DNA from: Chrysaora quinquecirrha
Taxonomy: Eukaryota > Cnidaria > Scyphozoa > Semaeostomeae > Pelagiidae
Assembly (NCBI GenBank): GCA_014526335.1
Contig: JACTAT010000011.1
Coordinates: 1,127,741-1,191,740 of the forward strand
Length of the DNA stretch: 64,000 bases
Direction: 5' to 3'
Part shown: in pieces, positions 12,807 through 25,304 of the stretch
Position numbering within the stretch: position 1 is the first letter of the stretch
Layout of the letters: the number at the start of each line of letters is the position of its first letter
The notes under the pieces: model-generated
The model's input: the letters and a program-made list of their open reading frames with translations, nothing else
What the model was told of the DNA's origin: nothing
Database searches by the model: none
Program-made: the position numbers and the translations under genes

Positions 12807-12897
12807 TGATGGTACCAGAGCCTCTATTTGTTTTCTTATTTCTCTTTTTATTTTTTTTTTAAGTTATTTTATATTTTGGGCTCTGGTACCCAGGGTA
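12807..12897 (-). repeat. Right two-part terminal repeat of the helicase element
   Basis: Inverted counterpart of 5081-5176: inner TGATGGTACCAGAGCC at 12807-12822, T-rich spacer, outer GGCTCTGGTACCCAGGGTA ending at 12897, followed directly by the 9-bp duplication. Confidence 0.82.
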
Positions 12898-15800
12898 TGC
12901 CGCAAGTAATCTTTCAAGCTCTTTGCTCTTGAATCCTATTTCGAGCAAATCGGTCAACAGCACGATTTTCTGTGGGTGATGATGTTAATAGTTGACTGAC
13001 CCAATTACCAATTACCATAGTTTAGCTGTTTATTTATTAATGGAGGATTTAAATCATGTGCCTAAAAGATAATGAACAAGTCACAATTTACTTGAAAAAT
13101 TCAAATTTATTTGAGGGCGGCCTGTCTTCCTGGTTAGTTGAAAGAACAAGCGATTTGATGATGAAAGAAAAGATTGAAGATTCTAACATTCTGAGAGTTC
13201 ATCTCCTTTTCCTTTTATACACAATTTTTTTTAACTTTATTCAAGCAAGAAACAACATAACAGAAATGAAATTGGGGGGTAACAAACTGCCTTTGAGATG
13301 TTTTCCTGATTTAATATCTAATAAATGTTTGATCAATGTGTTGGCAAGATATTTATCTTAAAGATAAACTTTACAACAAGAAGTCAGATAAAAATAAAGT
13401 AAGGCTTACATCCAATGGTTTGAAATTTCTTGAATCATAATCATCCTGTTAAAATGGAAAGTAATTATTTGTTAAGAATATTTATTATTATTAGTCAAGA
13501 ACAGAAAGAAAATAACAGAGACAATTATCAGCTGATTCAGGACTTTTAGGTACATTTAGATACTTCTGGTAACATTTTGTCTCATTTTTTCTACTGATAA
13601 CAAAATGTACGATAGTTTAGGCAATTTTCCTTAGTTCAGAAGTCCTGTTTCTAAAAAATACTTACATCCAAGTCTGTGGAAAAAGTGATTGCTCCAAATT
13701 TTTGTTGACCAATACCCTAATAAGGTAAATTTGATTTCTCTGAGTTGATGTGTTAGACAGTCAATTGATTAATATAACATCCTATATTACAATTTGTTCC
13801 TTTTGTTATAAATATTATAACAGTAAGTGACTCCAATATCCGAAAATTTAGTAAATGTGGTAATAAAAGATGAGATTTAAAATATATACTTTTGTCTTTA
13901 ATCAAGCCTTTTCTTTCTTAAAATGGTAACAAAACATAAGGAATATGTTGTGATCGTAAGTTATGTAGTGAAGTTCAAAGATCCAATGAATTGAAAAAGT
14001 TGTACTTATCTGTACACTCGTGTGAAATGGCAGCTGGCTAGGCTGAGGATGGACAGCACCCTAAAAAAGAGAAAATCAATTTTATTATTGTATTGTCTTA
14101 AACAGTTTCAGTGTAGCATTACTTTACAGAGTCATCCATTGTTTTTTAAGGACCATATAATTTTTGCCGTGCTTGATGTTTTTATTTTCCAAATAATTTG
14201 AGGCTCTAGTGTTCTTGATGGTGTTCTTAAGATTTGAATATTGATTTTTCTACACCCACATACAGATACAATAAAAAAATTGCTTTTCTGAAATTCATGA
14301 AACAGTCTGTCTTGGTAAGAGTTGGCCTCATAAAGAATAATCAAATGCTGAAATGATAAAATGATGAGTAATCAATCAAAATTTATTGTTGTACCTTCCA
14401 AGTTTCATCCACAGATTTTTGCTGACTGCTTGCAACATTTATAATATTCTGTGTATCCTATATGTATGATAATACAAGTCATATTTAAAGTCACAAAATA
14501 AGTCAAAGAATTGACCAAATAGAATTATAGGGGATTACATGTCACATATGTTGATATGTAATTTATTATTCCTTCTGTAGTATGGTGAATGGAGCACTTT
14601 CTCTCACCTTCAGAAATAATATTTCAAACATGTTCATGAAAATCAAATATCTAATTTCATTAATTTACATAAAAAAGTGTACAAATATTGCCAATGCTTT
14701 TCCAGATCCTGAGGAAAATGGAAAATATTACCTTTGTTTGATTTGGCTGAACATTGTTGATCTTTTGTTCAATATTAATATGTGAAAATGCAAAAATTGT
14801 TTTAATATTAAATAACTAAATAATTATTTTTTAAATAAAAGATTATAAGCATGATTTCAATGAGGTTTTGGATTTTACAAGTTTGTTGTTCAATTCATAA
14901 TTGACATCAAGGGATCCAACAGGACACGGATCAGATAGCAACAACTAGTACAAAAATGATCTTGAATTTCAAGAATTTGAAACTTCTATTGTACCTTTGG
15001 CAAATTCAGTGGTTCAGGTGACACAATTTCACTCAATGAATGCTTTTTCTTGTGATGATTTTGTCTAAAATTCAAGACAATTTATTTGGGTAATAATGGA
15101 AACTTAAAGGTCATTAGAACATGAAAGGTGAAGATGAAATGGTTCCAATCGCTTGGTTGTATTTTTAGGTTTACTCCCCACCCGTGATGTGATGCTACCA
15201 TGCTAGGGCAGTCAAACCCTGACCTTGGAGAGCTCTGACACCATGGTGCAAGCTGAGTGAATCAATATTTTATGATCTGAACTAAAATCTCTAAGTCTAC
15301 ATAATTTTATTTCAGCAGATTAGTTTACCTTCTTTGCTCTTTTATGAACATCATCATTCTTCCGTTTTTGTGCCATTGCCTTCTTTTGCTTCATTAAACC
15401 TTCCTTGTCACCTAAAACAGCACAATATGGATTCAATCTGTAATAAATACACTCATTTATAAGAAACTTTGAGCAAATCTTTTTTGGTAAATTAAGTTAC
15501 TACTGTATCAATAGTGGCAAAAGTTTCTTGATAATATTGGATTCAAAAGTTTCATAACTTGCAAAGGATAGCTTAATCCGATTCATTCCCACTTATTGAG
15601 GGGACCAATATGACATTATTGAGTTTTTACAATCATAATGTTATTTATTAAAATTTTCAAAAACTGAGCAAAAACTGCATTGTAGTACTTCAGATGACAG
15701 TAATATTTCTTGGATTTCTGAAGAATGATCAACCACAGGGCTCAACCAGTCATTAGCAATTAGAAAAGTACTCGTTTGAAAATCAGTGTTTGGTGGATGC

Positions 15801-16266
15801 AAATCATTATATTGTCCTTGGTAGTTATTTGTTCTACTTCCTTTCCAACCAATAAAATAAATCTCTCGGGAAAGGCTGATAATTTAAAATCGTTTGGTGC
15901 TGTAATGAACTGACAATGATAGTTATGATAATCATCATTCCTACCTCCAAATCCATAATGATACATTCGTAGTATCTTCCATCGCCATACTTTGCCGTCG
16001 CTGTTTCACATTTTGCCATAAAGAAAATGTTGACATCTTTTGCCTCTTTTATTTCATTTGTTTCATTGTCGCACCATTTTATCAACACCCATTCTGCCGA
16101 TAAAGAGGAAAGAGAATGAAGCCAGTTTGAGTTGATTCTGCAAAAGTCTGTTAAAGACTGATGTTGAATTAGATAGACTAAGAAAGAAAAAAAGCAATTC
16201 GAAGATAAAGTGAAATTAAGTAAAATGCAAAATATGGAATGAAGACTATTTACCTTTATCTTCCAT

Positions 16267-16724
16267 TAAATTTTTGGCATTCGTCTTCTTTGACTTTCCA
16301 TCATTTTAAAAATCGAAGTTATAGCGTGCCCTTGTGTCCTCTTGCTCCACTTAAACAACTTAACCAAAAACGGCTGCAAGAAATTTAGGCGCCAGAATTT
16401 CAAATTGTCGTGTCAAGTGCGGGGGTAAGGTTTTTTGCAAGTAAAATAAGCATGATATGAGGAGTTGCTCAGAAGAAAATCAGATTATGCACCGTCTGAA
16501 CTGAACCATCAGGCTTGCGCCATTTGCTGGGAAAAGCCAGGAATACCTGGGTTTATCCCAGCTTTCCCAACAAAGCCCAGCATTTCCCGGGCAAAAGCAA
16601 CTTGATCCTTTAGGGGGGTTGGGTAAAGGTTATTCCCATTAAACTGCTGCTTATAAAATGATTTTTGAACCCCCTGTCTCGAATGTGAATTAATCTCCAG
16701 ATCCAAAAATAACATTCTTGTGAA
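16267..16724. promoter_or_regulatory. Divergent promoter region between BEN gene and transposase, with internal copies of the subterminal motif
   Basis: The start codons of the BEN gene (16266, minus) and the transposase (16725, plus) are 458 bp apart. At about 16510-16605 lie repeats of the element's subterminal motif: GCTGGGAAAAGCCAGGAA, ACCTGGGTTTATCCCAG, CTTTCCCAACAAAGCCCAG and CATTTCCCGGGC. In plant CACTA elements an element-encoded protein binds such repeats at the ends and at the promoter; applying that here is inference. No TATA box was identified. Confidence 0.5.
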
Positions 16725-18576
16725 ATGGGGGATGCAGCAAGTCGTATTTTTCGTACCGATAATGGATGGTTATGTAGCATTTGCTTGGAGTCGTTTAAGA
16801 AAAAATTCAACTGCTTTCGTCATTTCAAATTGAAACATTGTTGCCAGAAAAGTGACGGTGATGAAGTTTATCAAAGTCACTTAAAGAAAAAATTCATTGG
16901 TGCAGCTGCCTCTAACACCATTCAAGAAGATACCTCAGATGAAAGCAGAATTGACCAACACGAAGCTTATTCAGATTCTGAACCCAGTGACATTCTTCCT
17001 TATATTGAAAGAGCTTCAGCTGATGAAAGAACGCATGAGTCGGATTACAAGAAAATAAGCCCAGAAGAGTCAGACAGCAAAGGAAGCCAAAATGGATCCA
17101 GTGATGAAAGTGTTTACGAAGAAGCATCTAACAGTGAAGATGAGGATCTACTATTTCATGAAAACTCTGCGAAGTCGTCAATTACAATCAAAGACCATGC
17201 TAGCATACTGGCGTATAGCATCAGGCATAATATTTCGCAGCAAGCAATCAAAGATCTGCTATGTGTTATCTCTGCGCACCTGCCAACACCAAACCGTTCA
17301 ATGCAGAATCTTTCAGCATTAAAAAGGTGCTTTGGTTCTACTGAAACTGAAAGAGGAGTTTATCATGAATATTGCTCTGCTTGTTGTAAAGCCTGGGAGG
17401 AAAGAGCACCAAAATGTTGTCCGTAAGTGAACAATTCAAAATGCAATTGAGTTTTTGATTAAATAACATTTTCTTATTTCTGTTTATTCTTTCAGTTGTC
17501 AATTTTCGTTTTTGTAGATCGAGTTCAAAGATGAGAATTGTGACGTTTGCATTAAAGCATCAACTTAAAGACATACTTGAAAGTAAGATCATGCAGTCTG
17601 GTAAATATGCAGTCATGCAGTCTTATACACGCCTGTAGAATGAATTACCGAATGGGTTCGCTTATTTTCAATACTCTAACTTTCCATTCTTATTTTCATC
17701 AAGTACGCCAACAACAAATTTTTCAGGAAAAGACATTTGGAAGAATATCCAATTAATGAAAGCAGACAAAAACTCAAACGTTCTCATGGACGTTACGGAT
17801 GGCAAAGAATATAGGAGACTGAGCCAGCCTGGTCAATTTCTATCTCACAGCAATAATATTTCCCTGATATTATATACTGATGGTGTACTGATGTACTAAT
17901 GTACGTGGCAATTAATGAAATTCCAAGCAATTTAAGGTATTTATTTACTGAATTCTGCTGTGATAACAAATCTCTGATAAGATGTGTTCTCGTGTGCTTT
18001 ACTTTGAATGTCCATATCCAAAGAAAAACATTGATTGAGTAGTTAGAGATATCCTCAAAATCCACTTCCAACTTCTCTTGTGATAATCAGCAAAGGTTAT
18101 TCTCTAAATTCATTATAAAGTATTCTATGTCATTTCAGATTAAAGGTCCACAATATTGCTTTATGGGGGCTTTGGCAAGGAAGAGGGAAGCCAAATCCTA
18201 CACTTTTTCTGAAACATCTCGTTCCAGATATAAATCAACTGCGAGAAGAAGGTATCAATTTCTGTTTTTCCTTTTACTGGAAAGAGTATATATTGTATTT
18301 TTTCAGTAAATCATTTTTTCACATTTGTGACTTAATATGCTGTGCCATTGGCTTTCCCAACAGGTTTCAAAGACATCTGAAATCTTCTTTGGGAAAAGGA
18401 ATTCTTTCAAAACTTAATTGTAAAGGTCTGATTCTGTAGGCAAGTGATAATTTTTGAAAAAAGAACAGCATTTTCTATTATTCGAAACATTTTAAATGGA
18501 ACAACCTCATCTTCTGTTACACACTGACAATCATTTCTAGCAAATTACTAGACTGATCAATCAAACACAGCATTTA

Positions 18577-18616
18577 TTAACCAGCACCACCCTATTAACA
18601 GGGTGGTGCTGGTTAA
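18577..18616. repeat. Perfect hairpin with TTAA ends
   Basis: Arms 18577-18593 and 18600-18616 are perfect 17-bp reverse complements around a 6-bp loop. The arms begin and end with TTAA and contain CCAGCACCACCC / GGGTGGTGCTGG. It lies in an intron of the Tnp2-like transposase. It could be a minimal palindromic element, since TTAA is the piggyBac and Kolobok target, or a structured intronic hairpin. Confidence 0.6.
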
Positions 18617-19846
18617 CATTTTAACTTGCAGTTTGAGTGTAGTATAAAATTTTACTCTATTTTACTTTAAGTATAAGATATAAGATATTTCTTGATGAAC
18701 AAAAATAACATGCATACTTTCAATCAAAAATGACTCTGCACCAATCCTTCCTGATTTCAAACTGAACCCTGTAACTTATATAGTATAAGATTTAAAGCTG
18801 GTTGAAGAACTTTCTTTTCTGTTCAAAAACATGCAACCAATTAAACTACTACATAGTGAAATAAATACTAGCAAGATGATGAAATAAAGCTACTAGAATT
18901 TGTAGAATTGTCTGCATTGCCTTAATTTTTATCATCTGCTAAAAGTTGAGGTATATTTTCATTTCCTTTTTTATTGAAATAATAATTTTTTTATTTTTAT
19001 TTCACTGTTCTGATATGAATATTCTCTCCAGGCTTACAAATAGAATACCTGCAAACTGTAATAACAGTAAAGGCAATGCCGCTACTCTTTCCTGAAAAGG
19101 CACATTTCCTGGAAATGAACCATCATAACGGTGCTAATGGTTGCAAACATTGTCTCATAACTGAAAGGCATGTTTCATCAGGAAGAGGATCAGCCAATTA
19201 TTACCCGTATGACGACGCAAAGACCGCTGCTCTGCGTGATGCAACAAATTTTAGAAGAGATTCGCTCAATGCGTTTCAAAGAGACGCAGTTGTAAGTAAC
19301 TGCCAATTAGTTACTTTCTCATTCTGGTGTACCTGGCTGTCTAGGAATCATTATGCTTGGACATTTATACACGTTTGTTTACAATAACAAACTGTAAAAC
19401 TTCAATTGAAAAATAAGAATGAGCAGAAATATATCCAATGCATCCAATTCACTGCATGCACTGGATTTTATTTTATTATTTATTTATTTAAAATCATCAG
19501 GTCAACGGAATAAAATCAACAAGTTTGCAACTTGCATTAATTGGTGAATTCGATATTGTAAAAGGAGTGGTGATCGACTACATGCATGGTGTATTATCTG
19601 GAGTGGTGAAAACTTTGCTTACACTTTGGTTTGATGCTACTGTGCATGCACAAAGAACAACTAGAGATTACCCCAGATATTTCATAGGAGACAAGGTGTG
19701 CTCAATTTTTTCCCTTTAGCTGATACGCTTATTTTTGAAACTGACAATTTGCCCAGTTATTCCTGAAAGTTTCACAATTTTCCATAGTTTCTGGAATATC
19801 TATATTGCAGCCATAGTATAATTGAATGATGTCTTAAGCCTTATCG

Positions 19847-19854
19847 ATGCTAGC
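19847..19854. repeat. Target-site duplication of the 6.5-kb element
   Basis: ATGCTAGC, repeated exactly at 26396-26403 outside the inverted ends. Confidence 0.85.
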
Positions 19855-20727
19855 CCCGGCGGGTCCACTCCCATAGTTAAGTGTAAGCACCCGTGTCTGA
19901 GGTTCCAGGAAACTGACCCTTTTCTCTGATATTGAAAGGAAATATAACACCTCTTTTCAAGGAAAACAAGGAAAAATATATACCCTTTCTTCAAAAAGCT
20001 GGGAATCAAAATTTCATTAAATGATCAAATTACAAACAATTGAATGTCACCAAAAACAAGAAACAATGCTTTTGACAAGCAGTGATAATGAGCAGTAATG
20101 AAAATGCTCTTTTAAAAATCAAAGATTGCAACAAAATATTACAGCAATGTCTTCAAGCAGCAGGGAAAATAATCTGTTACTAGTTTGTACACCTTACCTA
20201 CACAACTTTTAAAGAATCTTATGCTATCTTACAAGACATATTGTTTGTTTTGCATTGTCTGCTGTCATGTTATGCTTGGTTAGTTTATTAGAAATAAATC
20301 ATTGAACAACAAACTATTTTCTTTTTTGAGAACTAAGCAAATATTTTGTAGATATGATTTGCCATTAAATGTCATATACAGTAGTAACCATATAAAACAT
20401 TGACAAACACAAGATACCTAGTCTATATAGGTTGGAATCTAAACATTAACGCTGCAGTGATTGGCTATAGTCTAGGCCTATTTACAAACCATGAAAAACC
20501 AGAACTTTTCTTTTTGTATTATTCAATTGCACTTCACTTCAAATTTCACCTCCGTTTTGCTGTTATGCAAAGATGACCTAGGCCTACTGCTTGGTACTTG
20601 CTGGTGGGCCTTTTTGTATAGGCCTAGATAGTAGATACCGAATAGTCTAGCTAACAAGAATTTAGACAAGTATCACTAAATAAAGCTTATGTATTCTACT
20701 TACTTAATAATTACCAACATGCCACCA

Positions 20728-20814
20728 AAGCTGTCTGGCCTTGCTGAGCCTTGTTGGCCAAAGCTGTCTGGCATTGCTGAGCCTTGTTGGGCAAAGCTGT
20801 CTGGCCTTGTTGTA
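20728..20814. repeat. Tandem repeat, about 30 bp x 3
   Basis: Three near-identical copies of AAAGCTGTCTGGCCTTGC followed by TGAGCCTTGTTGG. Small open frames across it are repeat artefacts. Confidence 0.8.
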
Positions 20815-20956
20815 TGGTGGCACTGGCACCAGTGGCATGGCATCAGTGGCAAACCACATGAAAAAACAACACAACAACAAAAGCCCTGTCAGGGGGTTCT
20901 GTGATAGTCTTGGGGGAATGCAGGGGAATGTATGTATATGCAATACAAAGTGACAG

Positions 20957-21142
20957 AATTTTTCCACGACTTCTTAAAGTAAGCGTCTTTTCGCAACAAA
21001 ACATTAATACAAAATTATTCTAGTGTCTTTCCACGATTTAGTAGGTTTAGCGTCTTTTCCCAACAAAACATATTAATACAACATTATTTCAGTGTCTTTC
21101 CACAATTTAGTAGAGTAAGCGTCTTTTCGCAACAAAACATAA
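20957..21142. repeat. Tandem repeat, about 75 bp x 2.5
   Basis: Copies of a unit containing TTCCACGATTTAGTAG, GCGTCTTTTCGCAACAAAAC and ATTAATACAAAATTATT, just downstream of the stop codon of the minus-strand gene. It may be subterminal sequence of the 6.5-kb element. Confidence 0.75.
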
Positions 21143-21169
21143 AGGCTACTAACTGCTAACAAAATTTAT

Positions 21170-24100
21170 TTAAAATTCCTCAAACACTACACGCTTTCGT
21201 ACTCTTGAAGATCTCCTTGCTTTGTCTCCTGAATTAGCGATGGATGACTGAGGCTCATCAACTAGCAGTAGTTGCCCTTCACCCGTTATTGCACTTTTTG
21301 CTGTCTTTTTGAGATCAGAAGACTTCTTTGACTTGCTGCCTGGACATATATTGACAATAAATTCTTTGAGGAGACTGTTGTCTGTGTTGCTTAATATGAA
21401 ACTGCCATCTTCCTTAATGTCCAAATGTACCTTCCTAATAATGTTGCAGAAATGGTATTCTACATTTTTGCCTTCTTCATAAAATAGTTTGGAGCCGATA
21501 TTAACATATGGGTGTGTTATAATAGTAAGATTTGGATATTTTTCCATATCATCAAGAGAAATTGGCTGTGAGTACTCTGTGATAGCTCTGTGACGATTTT
21601 GCATTCTTATGATCCGTGTAACTACATATGTCGGTTTGGCCCCTTTATCCTTGATGTAAATAGCGACGTCATCAAAAAGTGCTACCTCGTTACTTGTTGT
21701 GAAGGTCGTAGGATTCTTTTGATGTTTTGAACACTGAGCTACACGCTTAAGCCTGTCAGACGAGAGGTTTGGATCTGAATTCAGCAGGGATATAACTGTA
21801 GATTTATAAACTTCCCCGACAAAAGGAACACTCACTGTAATTTTTGTATTATTCTGTAGCAGATTAGGTTCAAAATCACCTTTATCATCATCACCGTTAG
21901 TGTCCACGGCCTCTGTCAGAGTTTCTGCAACATGTCGCAACTCTCCTCCAAGAGGACAATCAGTTACAGTTCTTGAAAGGACCACAAAAGAAGTTTCTGA
22001 CAGTGGCAGGCTGCTTTCAGTGCCCAAATTATCAGATGATTCATTGGAAGATGTTTCGTTGATGACTGGAATTCCCGCAGCTGCATCTATGCTATCGTTG
22101 TCGGTCCACATTTGCTTGGATAAGACTTTTTCTTTATCTCCTTCTATCTCATGGGGTCGGAAAAACCAGTAATTCTTTTTCTCTGACTGAATTTCTGTCT
22201 CAGGAACTATTCCAACTTCTCGGCAGCAATCTTTACTTTCTTCGAAGCCCATGTCCCAAAATAATACAATTTCATTGTCACTCGGAAAATTACTAAGATT
22301 AGGTGGCTTTGCGTGAGGTGCTAACTTTTTACCTTTCTTCCAAATATTTTCGCCCTTACGATGTTTCTTCGGGTTATCCGGGCCATTTTGGTCAGCAAAA
22401 ATTTCTTGCAACCAGTTCATGTTATTTAAGTTTCGGTACATGTCAGTTATCATATAGTTATGTTTGTTGGTAACAAAAGAACCATTTGCAGAAAAATATT
22501 CCTCACACACGTCTGTCCCAAGTCGCTCAAAGAAAACAGGATAATTGGGTGCAAAGTCTCTAGAAGCTCTAATAAACAAACAACACAACGTGATGACATG
22601 AGATGGTTGGATCTTGGTATGTCTCTTTGGATAAGAAATTCTCTTTCAGTGTTAGCCCCTTCGTCTTCTAAACCCAGTTACGCCAGATTCTTAGCATATT
22701 GACCACAAATGAAGCATTCTTTATCCTTTGTAAAAGATCCGATTCTAAAGAATAAAAGATCTCTACGTATCTCCAGCAAATATGTAGAAACATAATTGTA
22801 CCTGAGACGTTTTCCTTTGGGAGTATGTCACCATCATTTATTTTCTGAAGGCATTTTGGCACTTTAGGAAACACTATGTGCTGCGCACTCTCCCAATTCA
22901 TGCAATCCTGGCGCTCAATATCAGTATGATAGAGGCCATGTTGGTGTTGATTAAAACTTTCATTTGTGTATAATAACTGTAGATGGTTCATGTGGCAGAG
23001 ATTATCACCAAGATATAATACTTTTGAGGGATGCTTCAAATGGTTGACTAGCTTTTTGCCGTTGTGAATGAAGTCTTGATCTGACAAGTCTTTACACCAT
23101 TCAAAACTTTTTCAGCCGAGAAAGAAAAATTTTTGTTTTCTATTGTGTACTGAGATTCATTTTTAGGTTGTCCGTGAAGGAGATGCAGTTTTCTTCGCCT
23201 ACTGTCACCATCCGACGCATGGCCAACAAGCGGCCCGAGCACTGGTAGTAAATATTTGTCATACAACTCTTGAATGCTATTCCATTCATCCAACACATGA
23301 CGGTGTGTGAATGTGTTACAACAAGCACGCAACAATATCACAAATGGAGGCAAATCTATATGAATTGGATTTATCATGATAACTCTTGCATATGTCGCAA
23401 TTTTGTTGGATTGAAAGGCTTCCGCCAACTTTTGATATGCTTCAGGATCATTTCCAACCACATGAACAAAACTAGAACTACATTCATGCTCTTCGCTTTT
23501 CTTTCCACACCAGCCCCATACTTCATCCTTCTTTCTATCCCACTCACACTTCCCAATAATACCTGTTTCATCTTCTGCCGTTTGGCTCAACACAGGAAAG
23601 ATAATTTTCTTGTCAGCTTTAATAGATGAATACAACTCAGCAAGGTGTCTAAAGACTCTTTCAGAAGGTTTGTCTGGATGAGCATCGAACGCATGCTTCT
23701 TTCTAAATCTGGCTTGGGATGTTCTTATCTGAAAGACGGTGGGTCATTCTGATTCTCGATGTCTGTGATCGAGCCAATTTCATTGAAATGTTGTGAATCT
23801 TTCTGCTCTGCTCTTGTGAACGTTTCCTGTAGAGCTTTAGTTTTGCTTGAAGATTTGATGAATTAAGAAACTTATTGTTCTTTCCAGAACTTAAATCATC
23901 CAGGCTCTTGGTTTCACCCCTGATGATCCTTTTCTTAAAAGCATCCAGTTTCAGCAGTTTGTTTCAGCATTCTACACATTGATTGGTGCCGTCATATAGT
24001 ATTCTTTTGCATTTTTGAGCTCGTATGGTCCCTTTGATGTCTTTTGAGCCGTTTCGTGCATTAAGAGAGTACTCCGGAGAAGAATACCAGATAACTGAAC

Positions 24101-24865
24101 CATTAACGTCCACTCCAGTGGAATAGTTTTGTTGAAGATGTGTCAATTTAAATCTCTTTTCCCCTAGGACTATCGAATCTTGATAAATACCGTGGCAATG
24201 AGAACCACTTTCTCTCAGTAATTGTCAATCTTCAACTTTGGACTTTTTGGGCTGGAAATATGAGTTTATTGATGCCTGTTTGCGTTTTCCGGATTCTTTT
24301 GCGTGCTTTTTTGCGTGCTCACCAGCATTAAAAACAAAGCTGCCTCTCTCTGGTTGTATTTTGACCAACTCATTACAAATCATGCACCTTACATTTTCCA
24401 TGGCGTTGTCTTTAACTTCTTCAAACATGCCTTTGTAAAGCCTTTGAACTTCTTCAAGTGCCTTTCTTTTACTTTCTTCTTTCTCTCTTTTGGCATCGCA
24501 TTCTTTTTTTCGGATTTCCCCACTTCTGTACCAAAGGGTGTTCTGAGTATGACTTCTTGTTTTAATGTGCGCTTTTAGATTAGAAAAAGCCTTTTCCTTT
24601 GATCCCAATTCAACATATTTTTTCCTATTTTTGACAGCACTGCAAGGTTGGCATAAAACATTTAACTTACCATCGATTTGCACAAGCTTGTAGAAGTGTG
24701 AGTCGTCGAGCTTGGCAAGAGCTTTAGAAAAATAAGGCACGTCACTATCCTCTCCACACAAAACGGAAACGTCATCATCCGAACTTTCAATTTCTACACA
24801 TTTTTCAATTTTATCAGCTGTATTAATTTCACAGTTAGATTTGAATGAGGCAGAACGACTTGAAT
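21170..24865 (-). pseudogene. Zinc-finger transposase-like gene of the 6.5-kb element (SDGD / HDQDFIHNGKKL-type family)
   Basis: Probable transposase of the surrounding element. The 5' exon (24865-24225) has an acidic lead, a Cys/His cluster (VLCQPCSAVKN with KAHIKTRSHTQN) and a second one (VRCMICNELVK with GEHAKKHAKE). A middle exon near 23980-23760 has CVECLKLLKLDAF. The core (23635-22660) contains WNSIQELYDKYLLPVLGPLV, GHASDGDSRRRKLHLLHG, SDQDFIHNGKKLVNHL and RQDCMNWESAQHIVFPKV. The 3' part (22588-21170) has FFERLGTDVCEEYFSANGSF, then an acidic stretch and a basic RRSSRVRKR end. Frameshifts occur near 23085 and between 22668 and 22588. I recall this family from cnidarian and sponge genomes but cannot name its superfamily; a hAT or Zisupton relation is a guess from the 8-bp duplication. 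Confidence 0.6.
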
Positions 24866-24942
24866 CTAAAATAATGAAAAATTATCTCCTTACAAGGAGA
24901 AGAGTGGCAAGAATGGAAGACAAGGTTTTGACTATAGTGGAC

Positions 24943-25304
24943 TACACGTATTTTCTTTTTTATAAGAAACTAAAGAACTGATCCAGTGCTGAAAGTTTCT
25001 TAAAATTTTTCGTTTTTGAGTACTGAAAGTTTCTTATGAGTTTCTTGAATATCCATATTGGCAACATAGTTATCCTATCTGAATGATTTTCTATACCAAT
25101 TTATCGATCGTTTTTGAATGCATATGGGTTTGCAGTCTGTCTGCTTGTTACAGCAATGCTTTATTGCTAACGAAACGAGGACAATAAAATAAAATTCTTC
25201 GCTGTTTAAGGTGAAAAGTTTCCTACGTAAAAATTTCCAGTACTGGAGTTTCTACAATTTTTGGCTATTTGAGAGTCTGGGTTTCTTATAAAAAAATACG
25301 TGTA
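24943..25304. mobile_element. MITE with TACACGTATTTT termini
   Basis: Left end TACACGTATTTT running into ATAAGAAAC, and the inverted right end with the same arrangement, enclose about 360 bp without coding sequence. TAGTGGA occurs just outside both ends (24935-24941 and 25305-25311), a likely 7- to 8-bp duplication. A related single end (TTCTTATGAAAAATAACGTG) occurs near 26560, outside the 6.5-kb element. Confidence 0.7.

Larger units (their letters stand above)
5081..12897. mobile_element. 7.8-kb DNA transposon encoding a DUF6589 protein and a RecQ-like helicase
   Basis: The termini are inverted and two-part: TACCCTGGGTTCCAGAGCC (5081) and TACCCTGGGTACCAGAGCC (read inward from 12897), an AT-rich spacer of about 60 bp, then an inner GGCTCTGGTCCCATCA / GGCTCTGGTACCATCA. 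Outer CCAGAGCC and inner GGCTCTGG can pair, so each end could form a hairpin. A 9-bp duplication, TGCCGCAAG, flanks it. Contents are a plus-strand DUF6589 gene and a minus-strand RecQ-like helicase gene with interleaved exons, both frameshifted. Helicase-bearing cut-and-paste elements are known (the Academ group has been described with helicases), but I cannot confirm membership. The copy is inactive. Confidence 0.85.
2843..16266 (-). pseudogene. BEN-domain protein gene of the Tnp2-like element, split by the helicase/DUF6589 element
   Basis: BEN domains are small helical DNA- or chromatin-binding modules. The gene starts MEDKEWVLIKWCDN (exons 16266-16254 and 16093-15945) and ends with a BEN-like exon (3271-3091; AVRQLAKLLFYEEEL) plus a tail exon (2976-2843). 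Between them are short exons near 15411-15329, 15064-14998, 14458-14395, 14059-14009, 13718-13668, 13447-13412, 12979-12899 joined to 5080-5013, 4128-4090 and 3629-3597. Most of the small ones are multiples of three and phase 0. Exon 12979-5013 is interrupted by the 7.8-kb element; removing it and one TGCCGCAAG gives ELERLLAAEQESRRR in frame. The splices around the third and fourth exons do not keep phase, and one small exon ends in ATAAGT instead of GT, so it is probably decayed. The BEN call rests on motif resemblance only. Confidence 0.6.

Noticed and set aside
21900..22172. 90-codon plus-strand ORF
   Set aside because: Antisense to the minus-strand gene of the 6.5-kb element, whose codons show family motifs.
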